Source: an uncultured Hyphomonadaceae bacterium
Lineage (GTDB): Bacteria; Pseudomonadota; Alphaproteobacteria; Caulobacterales; Hyphomonadaceae
Assembly (NCBI GenBank): GCA_938049795.1
Contig: CALLCD010000167.1
Span: 1 to 5,924, forward strand
Direction of reading: 5' to 3'
Length of the DNA stretch: 5,924 nt
Both the position numbers and the translations under genes were made by a program. Shown piece after piece: positions 1 through 5,738 of this stretch (position 1 is its first letter; every line of letters starts with the position of its first letter). The notes beneath the pieces are model-generated. The model did not search any database. It had not been told where the DNA came from and saw only the letters and a list, made by a program, of their open reading frames with translations.

Positions 1-740
1 CCCGGCGCATTGCAATTGATCGGGATTTCATTGCCGGGCAAACGATCCGTGTCGAGATTGTACCGCACATTGTCTTCAGGGTGGCCAATGCCGAGGGCGT
101 GGCTGATCTCGTGCAGGACGAGCGATGGGAAATGGACGCAGCTGTCGACGGCTTGCGCGGTGTCGATATAGTAGCACAGAGCGGCATTGAAGCGGACATC
201 AGCGCTCTCGATGCGGCCAATAGGTCCGGCGGACATGTGGCCATTGGTCAGCACCATCGAGGCTTGCGGGCGTTCATAGAACAGGGTGTAGCCGGTGGTG
301 CCGGGATTTCGGAAGATCGGGAAATCAACAGGCGTTGCGCCGAAGAAATCGATCTCGGCGCCCTGCCCGCTGCTGGCCAGAGCAGCAAGTGGGAAGTTTG
401 GGGTGACGCGGCCGGTGATGTCGGTGAAGTTGAGGCTGGGATGGCCCGAGCCCCAATGGTCGAGCGCCTCGCGTAAGGATTGCTCGACCTGGGCGCAGGT
501 GGAGCCGTCAATAAAACGCATCTGGCAGATGGTCTCATCGATGGCGTATTCAAGCCCACCGCCGAGGCCTCGTTCGTCGGTTTCGAGCAGGCTGCCGCGT
601 GAGAGGCCCCAGCGCGGGGCATGGTCGAGATGTTCGCTGGCCGAGGGTGCGGGGTCTCTGGGGCCTTCAACGACGAAAGCGTGGGCGGCGAGTGTGCCGA
701 GCATGAGGGCGACAAAGGCAAGCAAGCTGGAACGTATCAT
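1..740 (-). CDS. Secreted matrixin-like zinc metalloprotease (3' end outside window)
   Basis: This reading frame starts at ATG (740-738) and stays open to the window edge, giving about 246 residues without a stop. An AGGA ribosome binding site lies 8 bases upstream of the start. Residues 1-21 look like a Sec signal peptide: Arg-3, a hydrophobic core and an Ala-His-Ala end. Residues 210-220 read HEISHALGIGH, which is the metzincin zinc motif HExxHxxGxxH, with ligands His210, His214 and His220 and catalytic Glu211. Matrixin-like landmarks precede it: a helix ending in ALDHWGSGHPSLNFTD near residues 90-105, and an ADVRFN strand near residue 179. The Met-turn expected after the third His is not reached before position 1. 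The family hydrolyses peptide bonds outside the cytoplasm; the substrate is unknown. It lies 55 bases downstream of folA on the same strand and may be co-transcribed with it. The metzincin class is secure; assignment to the matrixins rather than another metzincin branch is likely but not proven. Confidence 0.85.
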   Translation of the reverse strand, partial: MIRSSLLAFVALMLGTLAAHAFVVEGPRDPAPSASEHLDHAPRWGLSRGSLLETDERGLGGGLEYAIDETICQMRFIDGSTCAQVEQSLREALDHWGSGHPSLNFTDITGRVTPNFPLAALASSGQGAEIDFFGATPVDFPIFRNPGTTGYTLFYERPQASMVLTNGHMSAGPIGRIESADVRFNAALCYYIDTAQAVDSCVHFPSLVLHEISHALGIGHPEDNVRYNLDTDRLPGNEIPINCNAP

Positions 741-748
741 GGGCACAA

Positions 749-752
749 TCCT
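749..752 (-). promoter_or_regulatory. Ribosome binding site of the metalloprotease gene
   Basis: AGGA on the minus strand lies 8 bases before the ATG at 740. It supports that start, which also places the signal peptide exactly at the N-terminus. Confidence 0.6.
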
Positions 753-795
753 AGCAGACTGGCCGAGCGTCGGTAAGGACGCATGGCAGGCGATT

Positions 796-1314
796 CTATT
801 GGCGTTCGAGACAGGTAATCGTGAAATTATGGTCATTTTTAGCATCGGCGGCGTGGGATTTTTGCCAGATTTGGGTCCAGTCGGCGGGATTGATTTCGGG
901 GAAGAGTGCGTCGCCGTCGGGGCTGGCGTCTACGCGCGTGAGGTAGAGCCGGTCGAGCTGGTCCATGGCGTGGGCGTAGACGGTGCCGCCGCCGCCGATG
1001 AAGACTTCGTCTGTGCCCTGCTGGTGGGCAATGCTGATGGCGACATTGAGCGCAGGGGCAAGGCTCGAATAGACGCGTGCGCCCGGGGCGGCATAGGCGC
1101 CATCTCGGCTGAGCACGATGTTTTCGCGGCCGGGCAATGGGCGGCGCGGGAAGGATTCCCATGTTTTGCGGCCAATGATCAGCGGCTTGCCGGAGGTGAT
1201 GGTTTTGAAGGATTTGAGGTCATCTGACAGGCGCCATGGCAGATCGCCGTCGCGCCCGATGACGCGGTTTTTGCCCATGGCAACGATGGCAGAGATTTTT
1301 ACGGTTTGGGTCAA
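796..1314 (-). CDS. folA: Dihydrofolate reductase, TTG start
   Basis: A 172-residue enzyme reducing dihydrofolate to tetrahydrofolate with NADPH in the cytoplasm, supplying one-carbon carriers for thymidylate and purine synthesis. The whole fold is present: the N-terminal strand and loop with NRVIG (16-20), the LPW segment (25-27), catalytic Asp32 (equivalent to E. coli Asp27), the GRKTWES cofactor-binding segment (48-54), PLPGR (59-63), and the Gly-rich turn GGGG (107-110) in FIGGGGTVY. Length is normal for a chromosomal bacterial enzyme. The start is TTG at 1314. No in-frame ATG exists before Met13, which is already inside the first strand, an in-frame TAG lies at 1329-1327, and an AAGGA site is well placed. 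The metalloprotease gene follows on the same strand. thyA, a common folA neighbour, is not in the window. Residues typical of a chromosomal housekeeping DHFR are intact; nothing suggests a mobile trimethoprim-resistance type. Confidence 0.96.
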   Translation of the reverse strand: MTQTVKISAIVAMGKNRVIGRDGDLPWRLSDDLKSFKTITSGKPLIIGRKTWESFPRRPLPGRENIVLSRDGAYAAPGARVYSSLAPALNVAISIAHQQGTDEVFIGGGGTVYAHAMDQLDRLYLTRVDASPDGDALFPEINPADWTQIWQKSHAADAKNDHNFTITCLERQ

Positions 1315-1321
1315 AGCGGCT

Positions 1322-1326
1322 TCCTT
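1322..1326 (-). promoter_or_regulatory. Ribosome binding site fixing the folA TTG start
   Basis: AAGGA on the minus strand sits 7 bases upstream of TTG at 1314, directly after an in-frame TAG (1329-1327). Together they leave TTG as the only reasonable start for folA. Confidence 0.75.
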
Positions 1327-1422
1327 CTAAAGTGCCGAAGTGTTGATCAGGCCAACTGAGCGATCATGTCACTTTGCTGGTATGGGATACAAGATGCTAC
1401 GGTTCGCATCAAATAGGCAAGT

Positions 1423-1426
1423 GAGG
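1423..1426 (+). promoter_or_regulatory. Ribosome binding site deciding the hydroxylase start
   Basis: GAGG lies 6 bases before ATG 1433. The earlier in-frame ATGs (1340, 1382, 1394) lack a comparable site, so this signal decides the start. Confidence 0.55.
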
Positions 1427-1432
1427 CCCGAA

Positions 1433-2269
1433 ATGGATTTCATTATCGAGAATCAGTCAAGTTTTCGGCTTGGTGTTTTTGCGGGTGTGCTGGCGGCGAT
1501 GATGGCGCTGGAGGCGGCTCTGCCAAGGCGGGCGCGGACGTCGGCGCGGGTGCGGCGCTGGTCTACGAATATGGCGCTGGTTGTGGTCAATACGCTGGCA
1601 GCAAGGCTGCTTGGGCCGCTGGTGGCGGGAACCGTGGCGGTGTTTGCGGCGCAGCGCGAGATTGGTCTGTTTAATATGGTGGACCTGCCGGTCTTGCTCG
1701 CGGTTTTAGGCGGTATGGTGCTGCTTGATATGGCGATTTACTGGCAGCATGTGGCCTTTCACAGATTGCCGGTTTTCTGGCGGTTTCATAAGGTCCACCA
1801 TGCTGACCGCGATATTGATGCGACGACGGGAGTGCGGTTTCATCCGGCGGAGATTGTGTTTTCGATGCTGTATAAGGCGGTGTGTGTGCTGGTGCTGGGA
1901 CCGTCGCTCTTGGCGGTGATCCTGTTTGAAGTGGTGCTCAATGCGAGCGCGATGTTCAACCATGCCAATCTGAAGCTGCCACTGCGGCTTGATCGGCTGA
2001 TCCGGCCTGTTTTTGTGACCCCGGACATGCACCGTGTTCATCATTCAGACATCGAGCGTGAGACAAACTCCAATTACGGGTTTTGCCTGTCGATCTGGGA
2101 CCGTGTTTTTGGTTCATACATTGCCCAGCCTGAACGCGGTCATGACGGGATGACCATCGGGCTTGCGGAGTATCAGACCGAGAAGCCGGGCCAATTATTG
2201 TGGAGCCTTGCGCTGCCACTGGCCGGACCACAACGCGACATGCCCGCCGGAAAGGAACACGCCGAATGA
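1433..2269 (+). CDS. Membrane fatty acid hydroxylase / sterol desaturase family protein
   Basis: A 278-residue integral membrane protein of the di-iron fatty acid hydroxylase superfamily (sterol desaturase, carotene hydroxylase and alkylglycerol monooxygenase relatives), which uses O2 to hydroxylate or desaturate lipid chains at the membrane face. The histidine boxes are all present: HVAFH (106-110), HKVHH (119-123) and HRVHH (200-204), with further conserved His137 in RFHP and His177 in FNH. Hydrophobic segments lie near 13-30, 47-72, 84-104 and 142-170. The frame is open from 1340, but I chose ATG 1433: GAGG stands 6 bases ahead of it, and the preceding 31 codons encode polar residues unlike the family. 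The stop overlaps the start of the rhodanese gene (ATGA), so the two are probably translated together. Substrate cannot be read from the sequence; lipid A, ornithine lipid, fatty acid or hopanoid-type substrates are all possible. Confidence 0.88.
   Translation: MDFIIENQSSFRLGVFAGVLAAMMALEAALPRRARTSARVRRWSTNMALVVVNTLAARLLGPLVAGTVAVFAAQREIGLFNMVDLPVLLAVLGGMVLLDMAIYWQHVAFHRLPVFWRFHKVHHADRDIDATTGVRFHPAEIVFSMLYKAVCVLVLGPSLLAVILFEVVLNASAMFNHANLKLPLRLDRLIRPVFVTPDMHRVHHSDIERETNSNYGFCLSIWDRVFGSYIAQPERGHDGMTIGLAEYQTEKPGQLLWSLALPLAGPQRDMPAGKEHAE
2251..2256 (+). promoter_or_regulatory. Ribosome binding site of the rhodanese gene
   Basis: AAAGGA lies inside the last codons of the hydroxylase gene, 9 bases before ATG 2266. 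The second gene of the overlapping pair therefore has its own initiation signal as well as coupling. Confidence 0.65.
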
Positions 2270-2811
2270 CACGCTCTAAGCTTCTTGCCCTTGCGCTCCC
2301 GCTTGCCATCAGCGCGTCTTTCGGCAGCGGGGCGCCCGCTTTTGCGGACAATGAAAGTCTTGACGCGATCCATGACAAGATCGAGCGTAAATATCCGGAT
2401 GTGTCCCATATCCGGCGCGAGGCGCTTGAGGGTCTGCCGGAGGATACGCTCTATTTTGATGTGCGCGAGCCGGACGAGTTTGCGGTCAGCCATATTGCGG
2501 GCGCGATGCAAGTCTCTCCGGACATTTCGGCAGCCGAGTTCATGGCGCAGTTTGGCGAGGAGATCGAGGGCAAGACGGCGGTGTTCTATTGCTCGGTGGG
2601 GCGGCGGTCGTCACGTCTGGTCGACCGGCTTGATGGTGTTCTAGAGGAAGAAGGCACGACGGCCTATAATCTCGAGGGCAGTATTTTCCGCTGGCACAAT
2701 GATGACGCGGCATTGGTCAATGAGGCGGGCGAGACGGAGAAAGTGCACCCCTATAGCTGGTTCTGGTCGCGGCATCTGGATCGGCGCTCGGAGGTCAGCT
2801 ACGAGCCCTGA
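2266..2811 (+). CDS. Exported rhodanese-like protein
   Basis: A 181-residue protein with a Sec signal peptide (residues 1-27; Arg3/Lys5, hydrophobic core, cleavage after Ala-Phe-Ala), so it should act in the periplasm. A single rhodanese domain covers about 36-150. It has the FDVREPDEF segment (64-72) with Asp65 and Arg67, the HIAGA turn (76-80), and the active-site loop CSVGRR beginning at Cys109. This cysteine would carry a persulfide or act as a thiol switch; the Cys-x4-Arg loop is the size seen in sulfurtransferases. A Trp-rich tail (YSWFWSRHLDRR, near 161-172) extends beyond the domain. The gene overlaps the upstream hydroxylase gene by 4 bases (ATGA), so the two are very likely one operon. 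The in-frame ATG at 2200 would put extra residues before the signal peptide and is not preferred. Sulfur donor, acceptor and link to the hydroxylase are unknown. Confidence 0.88.
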   Translation: MTRSKLLALALPLAISASFGSGAPAFADNESLDAIHDKIERKYPDVSHIRREALEGLPEDTLYFDVREPDEFAVSHIAGAMQVSPDISAAEFMAQFGEEIEGKTAVFYCSVGRRSSRLVDRLDGVLEEEGTTAYNLEGSIFRWHNDDAALVNEAGETEKVHPYSWFWSRHLDRRSEVSYEP

Positions 2812-2816
2812 TGATG

Positions 2817-2844
2817 GGACGCAGCACTTACAGCTAGTGCGTCC
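2817..2844. terminator. Inverted repeat at a convergent gene junction, possible two-way terminator
   Basis: GGACGCA (2817-2823) is perfectly complementary to TGCGTCC (2838-2844). An alternative fold nests GCACT (2824-2828) with AGTGC (2836-2840) around a 7-base loop, leaving GGAC/GTCC as the outer stem and a GCA bulge. It lies between the 3' ends of the rhodanese gene (stop 2811) and the convergent NDUFS4-like gene, whose last codons it includes. There is no run of T on either side, so classical intrinsic termination is doubtful; it may instead protect mRNA 3' ends. Confidence 0.4.
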
Positions 2845-3142
2845 AAGGCTGTTTGCGGTCGGTGGCAAAATTTTCCGAATAGGATTTGACGAGGCGTGAG
2901 CGTTCGCGCTCGGTTTCCACCGTGAAGGTGAGCCCTTCGCGCTTGGCGAAAGCGACCGCGTGAGCGCGTGTGTCAAAGTGCATGCGGATCTGGCCGCTCA
3001 TATCATCGACCGAGGTCCAGCCCATGAGCGGGTCCGATGAGCGGGCGGCGCTGGAAGCCATTTGCAAGACCCAGCGGCCTGCTTTGGCGCGGCCGGCCTG
3101 CATTGCGGATTTGCGGACTTGAAAGATTCTAGCGTCTGCCAT
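2834..3142 (-). CDS. NDUFS4-like (18 kDa type) accessory subunit of respiratory complex I
   Basis: A 102-residue protein covering almost all of the ETC_C1_NDUFS4 domain, the bacterial counterpart of the mitochondrial complex I 18 kDa subunit. It is expected at the peripheral arm of NADH:quinone oxidoreductase on the cytoplasmic side, aiding assembly or stability. Recognisable pieces are ARIFQVRKSAMQAGRAKAGRWVL-like residues 4-26, DPLMGWTS (37-44), FDTR..AVAFAKREG (56-70), and the C-terminal KSYSENFATDRKQPWTH (86-102), with the family's closing PWTH. The start ATG at 3142 has AGAGG 5 bases upstream; the frame is open to 3241, but the extra 33 codons do not resemble the family. No other nuo gene is nearby, which is usual for this accessory subunit. 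It faces mazG divergently and ends tail to tail with the rhodanese gene. Confidence 0.9.
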   Translation of the reverse strand: MADARIFQVRKSAMQAGRAKAGRWVLQMASSAARSSDPLMGWTSVDDMSGQIRMHFDTRAHAVAFAKREGLTFTVETERERSRLVKSYSENFATDRKQPWTH

Positions 3143-3147
3143 TTGGA

Positions 3148-3152
3148 CCTCT
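3148..3152 (-). promoter_or_regulatory. Ribosome binding site of the NDUFS4-like gene
   Basis: AGAGG on the minus strand lies 5 bases before ATG 3142. It fixes this start rather than one of the upstream codons in the same open frame. Confidence 0.65.
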
Positions 3153-3263
3153 GCATGTGTTCGCCTCCAGATACTCCGATCCGGTGCGCGAAACAAGCGG
3201 GCGGACGGCTTTTGTCTTGCCAAACTCCGCGCGCTCTGCATGCTCCGGCTGAAGAGGTTGGAT

Positions 3264-3267
3264 GGAG
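3264..3267 (+). promoter_or_regulatory. Ribosome binding site of mazG
   Basis: GGAG lies 8 bases before ATG 3276. It favours this start over the upstream in-frame ATG at 3240. Confidence 0.6.
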
Positions 3268-3275
3268 CACCGCAT

Positions 3276-4112
3276 ATGACAGATCAGCCCCGACAGATTG
3301 CCGGTGACAGCCCGATTACCCAGCTTATCGAGATTATGGCGCGGTTGCGTGACCCGCAGACCGGCTGCCCGTGGGACATCAAACAGGATTTTGCGTCGAT
3401 TGCGCCCTATACAATCGAGGAGGCATATGAAGTCCTCGACGCGATTGAGCGCGGGGATATGGCGGAGCTGTGCGAGGAGCTGGGCGATCTTTTGTTGCAA
3501 GTCGTCTTTCACAGCCAGATGGCGTCCGAGGCGGGACATTTCGGGATTGAGGATGTCGCGCGGTCGATCAATGACAAGATGATCCGGCGGCATCCGCACG
3601 TGTTTGGCGACGGTGATGCGCGCGACGCCAAGGGGCAAACGCTGGCTTGGGAGGCGCAGAAAGCGGAAGAACGCGCTGCCAAGGCTGAAGCTTCCGGGGA
3701 GGTGGCTACGGTGCCAAGCGCGCTGGACGGCGTTGCACGGGCGCTGCCTGCCCTCACCCGCGCGGAGAAAATACAAAAGCGCGCCGCCCGTATTGGCTTT
3801 GACTGGGACAAGGCGGAGACGATTTTCGACAAGCTGGACGAGGAGACGCTGGAAGTGCGCGAGGCGATTGGGTCGGGCGACAAGGATGCGGTCGAGGACG
3901 AGATTGGCGACTTGCTGTTCGTGGTGTCCAATCTCGCGCGCCACCTCAAGATTGATCCCGAGCAGGCTTTGCGGCGGGCAAACGGCAAATTCGAGCGGCG
4001 GTTTCGGGCGATGGAACGGGCAGCGTCCGACAGTGGCGAAACGTTTGCTGCGCTCGATATTGAGGCGCAAGAGGCTTATTGGCAGCAGGTCAAGCGGGCT
4101 GAGAAAGCCTGA
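3276..4112 (+). CDS. mazG: Nucleoside triphosphate pyrophosphohydrolase MazG
   Basis: A 278-residue cytoplasmic enzyme that hydrolyses nucleoside triphosphates to monophosphates and pyrophosphate; the family is linked to removal of aberrant nucleotides and to (p)ppGpp balance. The E. coli protein is slightly shorter (263 residues). Two tandem MazG domains are visible. The first has GCPWD (30-34), APYTIEEAYEV (43-53) with the Mg-binding EExxE (48-52), and ExxD at 68-71 in EELGDLL. The second has EExxE at 189-193 and ExxD at 209-212 in DEIGDLL. A charged Ala/Glu/Lys-rich linker lies at about 126-145. Both metal sites look intact. The frame is open from 3240, but ATG 3276 has the better ribosome binding site and matches the family N-terminus. 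It converges on hflX with 33 bases between stops. Confidence 0.96.
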   Translation: MTDQPRQIAGDSPITQLIEIMARLRDPQTGCPWDIKQDFASIAPYTIEEAYEVLDAIERGDMAELCEELGDLLLQVVFHSQMASEAGHFGIEDVARSINDKMIRRHPHVFGDGDARDAKGQTLAWEAQKAEERAAKAEASGEVATVPSALDGVARALPALTRAEKIQKRAARIGFDWDKAETIFDKLDEETLEVREAIGSGDKDAVEDEIGDLLFVVSNLARHLKIDPEQALRRANGKFERRFRAMERAASDSGETFAALDIEAQEAYWQQVKRAEKA

Positions 4113-4145
4113 CGAGACGGCGCGGCTGATCGGGCTTGCAAGCGC
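4113..4145. other. Short spacer between convergent mazG and hflX
   Basis: The two stop codons are 33 bases apart. The spacer contains a loop-free palindrome, GCTTGCAAGC, starting near 4134, but no hairpin followed by a T run. Any terminator must overlap the coding ends or be factor-dependent. Confidence 0.5.
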
Positions 4146-5477
4146 TCAAACTGGCGCGTCGGTTTCGAGCGCGAGTTTGGGAAAGGCGGATTGGAAGCGG
4201 CCAAGCTGGGCGAGCGTGAAGTTGACCTGCATATTGATGTGCCCTGTTTTCGGGTCGGTGGCCTCTTCGATGACATCGGCATAATCGTGTAGCCAGCCGC
4301 GCGCTGCGCCATCTGCAGGGTCGAGCATCAGCGCGGCGCGGACGGCGCTGGTTTGGAGCGCGGCGGAGATGGCGTCGGTCAGCGTGTCCATGCCGGTTCC
4401 GTCGAGCGCGGAGACGAGCACGGCCGGATTGGGCTGATTGGCTTCGGCCTTGATGGCCATGTCGGCGCGTAGATCGGCATCAAACCTATCGCTTTTGTTC
4501 CACACTTCGATCATGGGCGGGAGGCGGCCCTCGCTATTGTCTTCAAGTGCGCCGAGGACAATTTCGACATCGCGCTTTTGTTGGTGGTCGTCGGGGCTGG
4601 AACGGTCGCGCACATGCAGGAGGAGATCGGCCTCCATAGCTTCTTCAAGCGTGGCCTGGAAGGATTCAACGAGATGGGTAGGCAGGTCCGAAATAAAGCC
4701 CACCGTATCGGCGAGCGCAACGGGGCCGACCCGTGGCAGGTCCACGCGTCTTATCGTCGGATCGAGCGTGGCAAAGGGCATGTCTTTGGCCATAACGTCT
4801 GCGCCGCTGATGCGGTTGAACAGGGTTGATTTGCCGGAATTTGTGTAGCCAACAAGGGCGATGACGGGCGTTCCGGATTTGCGGCGGCCATCGCGCTGGA
4901 GCCCGCGGGTGCGGCGGACATCTTCGAGGTCTTCGCGCAGACGCCGGACTTTGGTATCGAGCATGCGTTTGTCGGATTCCAGCTGGGTTTCGCCCGGGCC
5001 AGAGAGGAAGCCGCTGCCGCCGCGCTGGCGCTCGAGGTGGGTCCATGTGCGCACGAGGCGGGAGCGTTCATAAAGCTGGCGGGCGAGCTCAACCTGCAGC
5101 TTGCCTTCGCGGGTGCGGGCGCGCAGGCCGAAGATTTCGAGAATGAGGCCCGTCCGGTCGATCACTTTCATGTCGAGCTTGCGTTCGAGATTGCGCTGCT
5201 GGACGGGGGTCAGCGCGCCATCGACGATGAAGAGGTTGATATTGGCCTCGGCAATGGCGTCGGTGACGCGTTCTAATATGCCCTCGGAAAGAAGGTGCGA
5301 GGGGGAGATGCGGCGGACCTGCTCGGCCCGGACAAAGCCAAGCTCGCAGCCGAGCGCTTGGGCAAGGCCGCTGGTTTCGATCAGGCGGTTTTCCGAAGGC
5401 CGGTCCGCAGGCCGGAACCAAGGGATGACGACACCGGCGCGGCTCGTCTCTGGCACACGGTTGATGGTTGCGCTCAA
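4146..5477 (-). CDS. hflX: GTPase HflX, TTG start
   Basis: A 443-residue ribosome-associated GTPase of the Obg-HflX class; in other bacteria it binds the 50S subunit and splits or rescues stalled ribosomes, especially under heat or antibiotic stress. The N-terminal HflX domain covers roughly 14-145, followed by a helical linker and the Gly-rich segment GGSGFLSGPGETQLE (153-167). The GTPase domain has G1 GYTNSGKS (210-217), switch I FATLDPT (235-241), G3 DTVGF (257-261), G4 NKSD (327-330) and G5 SAL (356-358). A C-terminal domain ends the protein. The start is TTG at 5477: the in-frame codons ahead are only CTC, CCG and then the hfq stop TAG, and no ATG occurs before the conserved domain. GTG 5456 (residue 8) is an alternative. 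There is no strong ribosome binding site, so initiation is probably coupled to translation of hfq just upstream. Confidence 0.96.
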   Translation of the reverse strand: MSATINRVPETSRAGVVIPWFRPADRPSENRLIETSGLAQALGCELGFVRAEQVRRISPSHLLSEGILERVTDAIAEANINLFIVDGALTPVQQRNLERKLDMKVIDRTGLILEIFGLRARTREGKLQVELARQLYERSRLVRTWTHLERQRGGSGFLSGPGETQLESDKRMLDTKVRRLREDLEDVRRTRGLQRDGRRKSGTPVIALVGYTNSGKSTLFNRISGADVMAKDMPFATLDPTIRRVDLPRVGPVALADTVGFISDLPTHLVESFQATLEEAMEADLLLHVRDRSSPDDHQQKRDVEIVLGALEDNSEGRLPPMIEVWNKSDRFDADLRADMAIKAEANQPNPAVLVSALDGTGMDTLTDAISAALQTSAVRAALMLDPADGAARGWLHDYADVIEEATDPKTGHINMQVNFTLAQLGRFQSAFPKLALETDAPV

Positions 5478-5483
5478 GAGCGG

Positions 5484-5738
5484 CTATCCATCGCCATTGC
5501 TGTCTTCTTCGTCGAACAGGGAGACGGGCGCATTTGGTGCAATGGTCGAGATGGCGTGCTTGTAGACAAGCTGGGGCGGACGGCCCTCCCCGCGCAACAG
5601 GACGCAGAAATTGTCAAACCAGGTGACAACGCCCTGAAGCTTGACGCCATTAACGATGTAGACGGTGAGCGGGGTACGGGATTTGCGCACCGCATTGAGA
5701 AAGGAATCTTGCAAGTTCTGTTTTTTGTCGGAAGCCAT
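5484..5738 (-). CDS. hfq: RNA chaperone Hfq
   Basis: An 84-residue Sm-like protein forming a hexameric ring that binds small RNAs and mRNAs and promotes their pairing. The N-terminal helix holds QNLQDSFLNAVRKSR (7-21), with Gln10 and Asp11 of the proximal RNA site and basic rim residues Arg18, Lys19 and Arg21. The Sm1 part holds VNGVKLQG (29-36) and WFDNF (40-44), and the Sm2 part holds YKHAIST (59-65) with Lys60 and His61. The loop before Sm2 reads RGEGRPPQ and is two residues longer than in E. coli Hfq. The tail is short and acidic (DEEDSNGDG), as in many alphaproteobacterial Hfq proteins. ATG 5738 is preceded by GGA with a 6-base spacing. hflX follows 6 bases after the stop on the same strand, the widespread hfq-hflX pair. 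Confidence 0.97.
   Translation of the reverse strand: MASDKKQNLQDSFLNAVRKSRTPLTVYIVNGVKLQGVVTWFDNFCVLLRGEGRPPQLVYKHAISTIAPNAPVSLFDEEDSNGDG

Larger units (their letters stand above)
1315..1432. promoter_or_regulatory. Divergent control region between folA and the hydroxylase gene
   Basis: This 118-base spacer must carry the promoters of both folA (leftward) and the hydroxylase-rhodanese pair (rightward). For folA, a weak sigma70-like pair is visible on the minus strand: TTGTAT (1392-1387), an 18-base spacer, then CATGAT (1368-1363). On the plus strand TTGATC (1343-1348) resembles a -35 box but has no good partner. A short TGATC/GATCA inverted repeat (TGATC from 1344, GATCA from 1362) is present but too weak to call an operator. 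The boxes are guesses; the regulatory role of the spacer follows from the divergent arrangement. Confidence 0.35.
3143..3275. promoter_or_regulatory. Divergent control region between the NDUFS4-like gene and mazG
   Basis: This 133-base spacer separates two diverging genes and should hold both promoters. A TTGTCT box on the plus strand (3212-3217) could be a -35 element for mazG, but the hexamer 17 bases on (TCTGCA) is poor. I see no convincing boxes for the leftward gene and no operator-like palindrome. Confidence 0.3.

Noticed and set aside
248..721. A 157-codon minus-strand open frame within the metalloprotease gene
   Set aside because: It is in a different frame from the one with the signal peptide and zinc motif, and its Ser/Pro/Ala-rich composition is typical of a shifted frame.
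752..780. TTACCG and TAGGAT spaced 17 bases apart on the minus strand before the metalloprotease gene
   Set aside because: The -35 match is weak, and the -10 overlaps the ribosome binding site, so transcription would begin at the start codon. More likely chance.
295..1227. A 310-codon open frame on the plus strand across the metalloprotease and folA genes
   Set aside because: It runs antisense to two genes with clear catalytic motifs and has no recognisable domain or good start signal.
3129..4070. A 313-codon open frame on the minus strand opposite mazG
   Set aside because: It is the antisense shadow of mazG in GC-rich DNA; its protein resembles no family, while the plus strand encodes a complete MazG with both metal sites.
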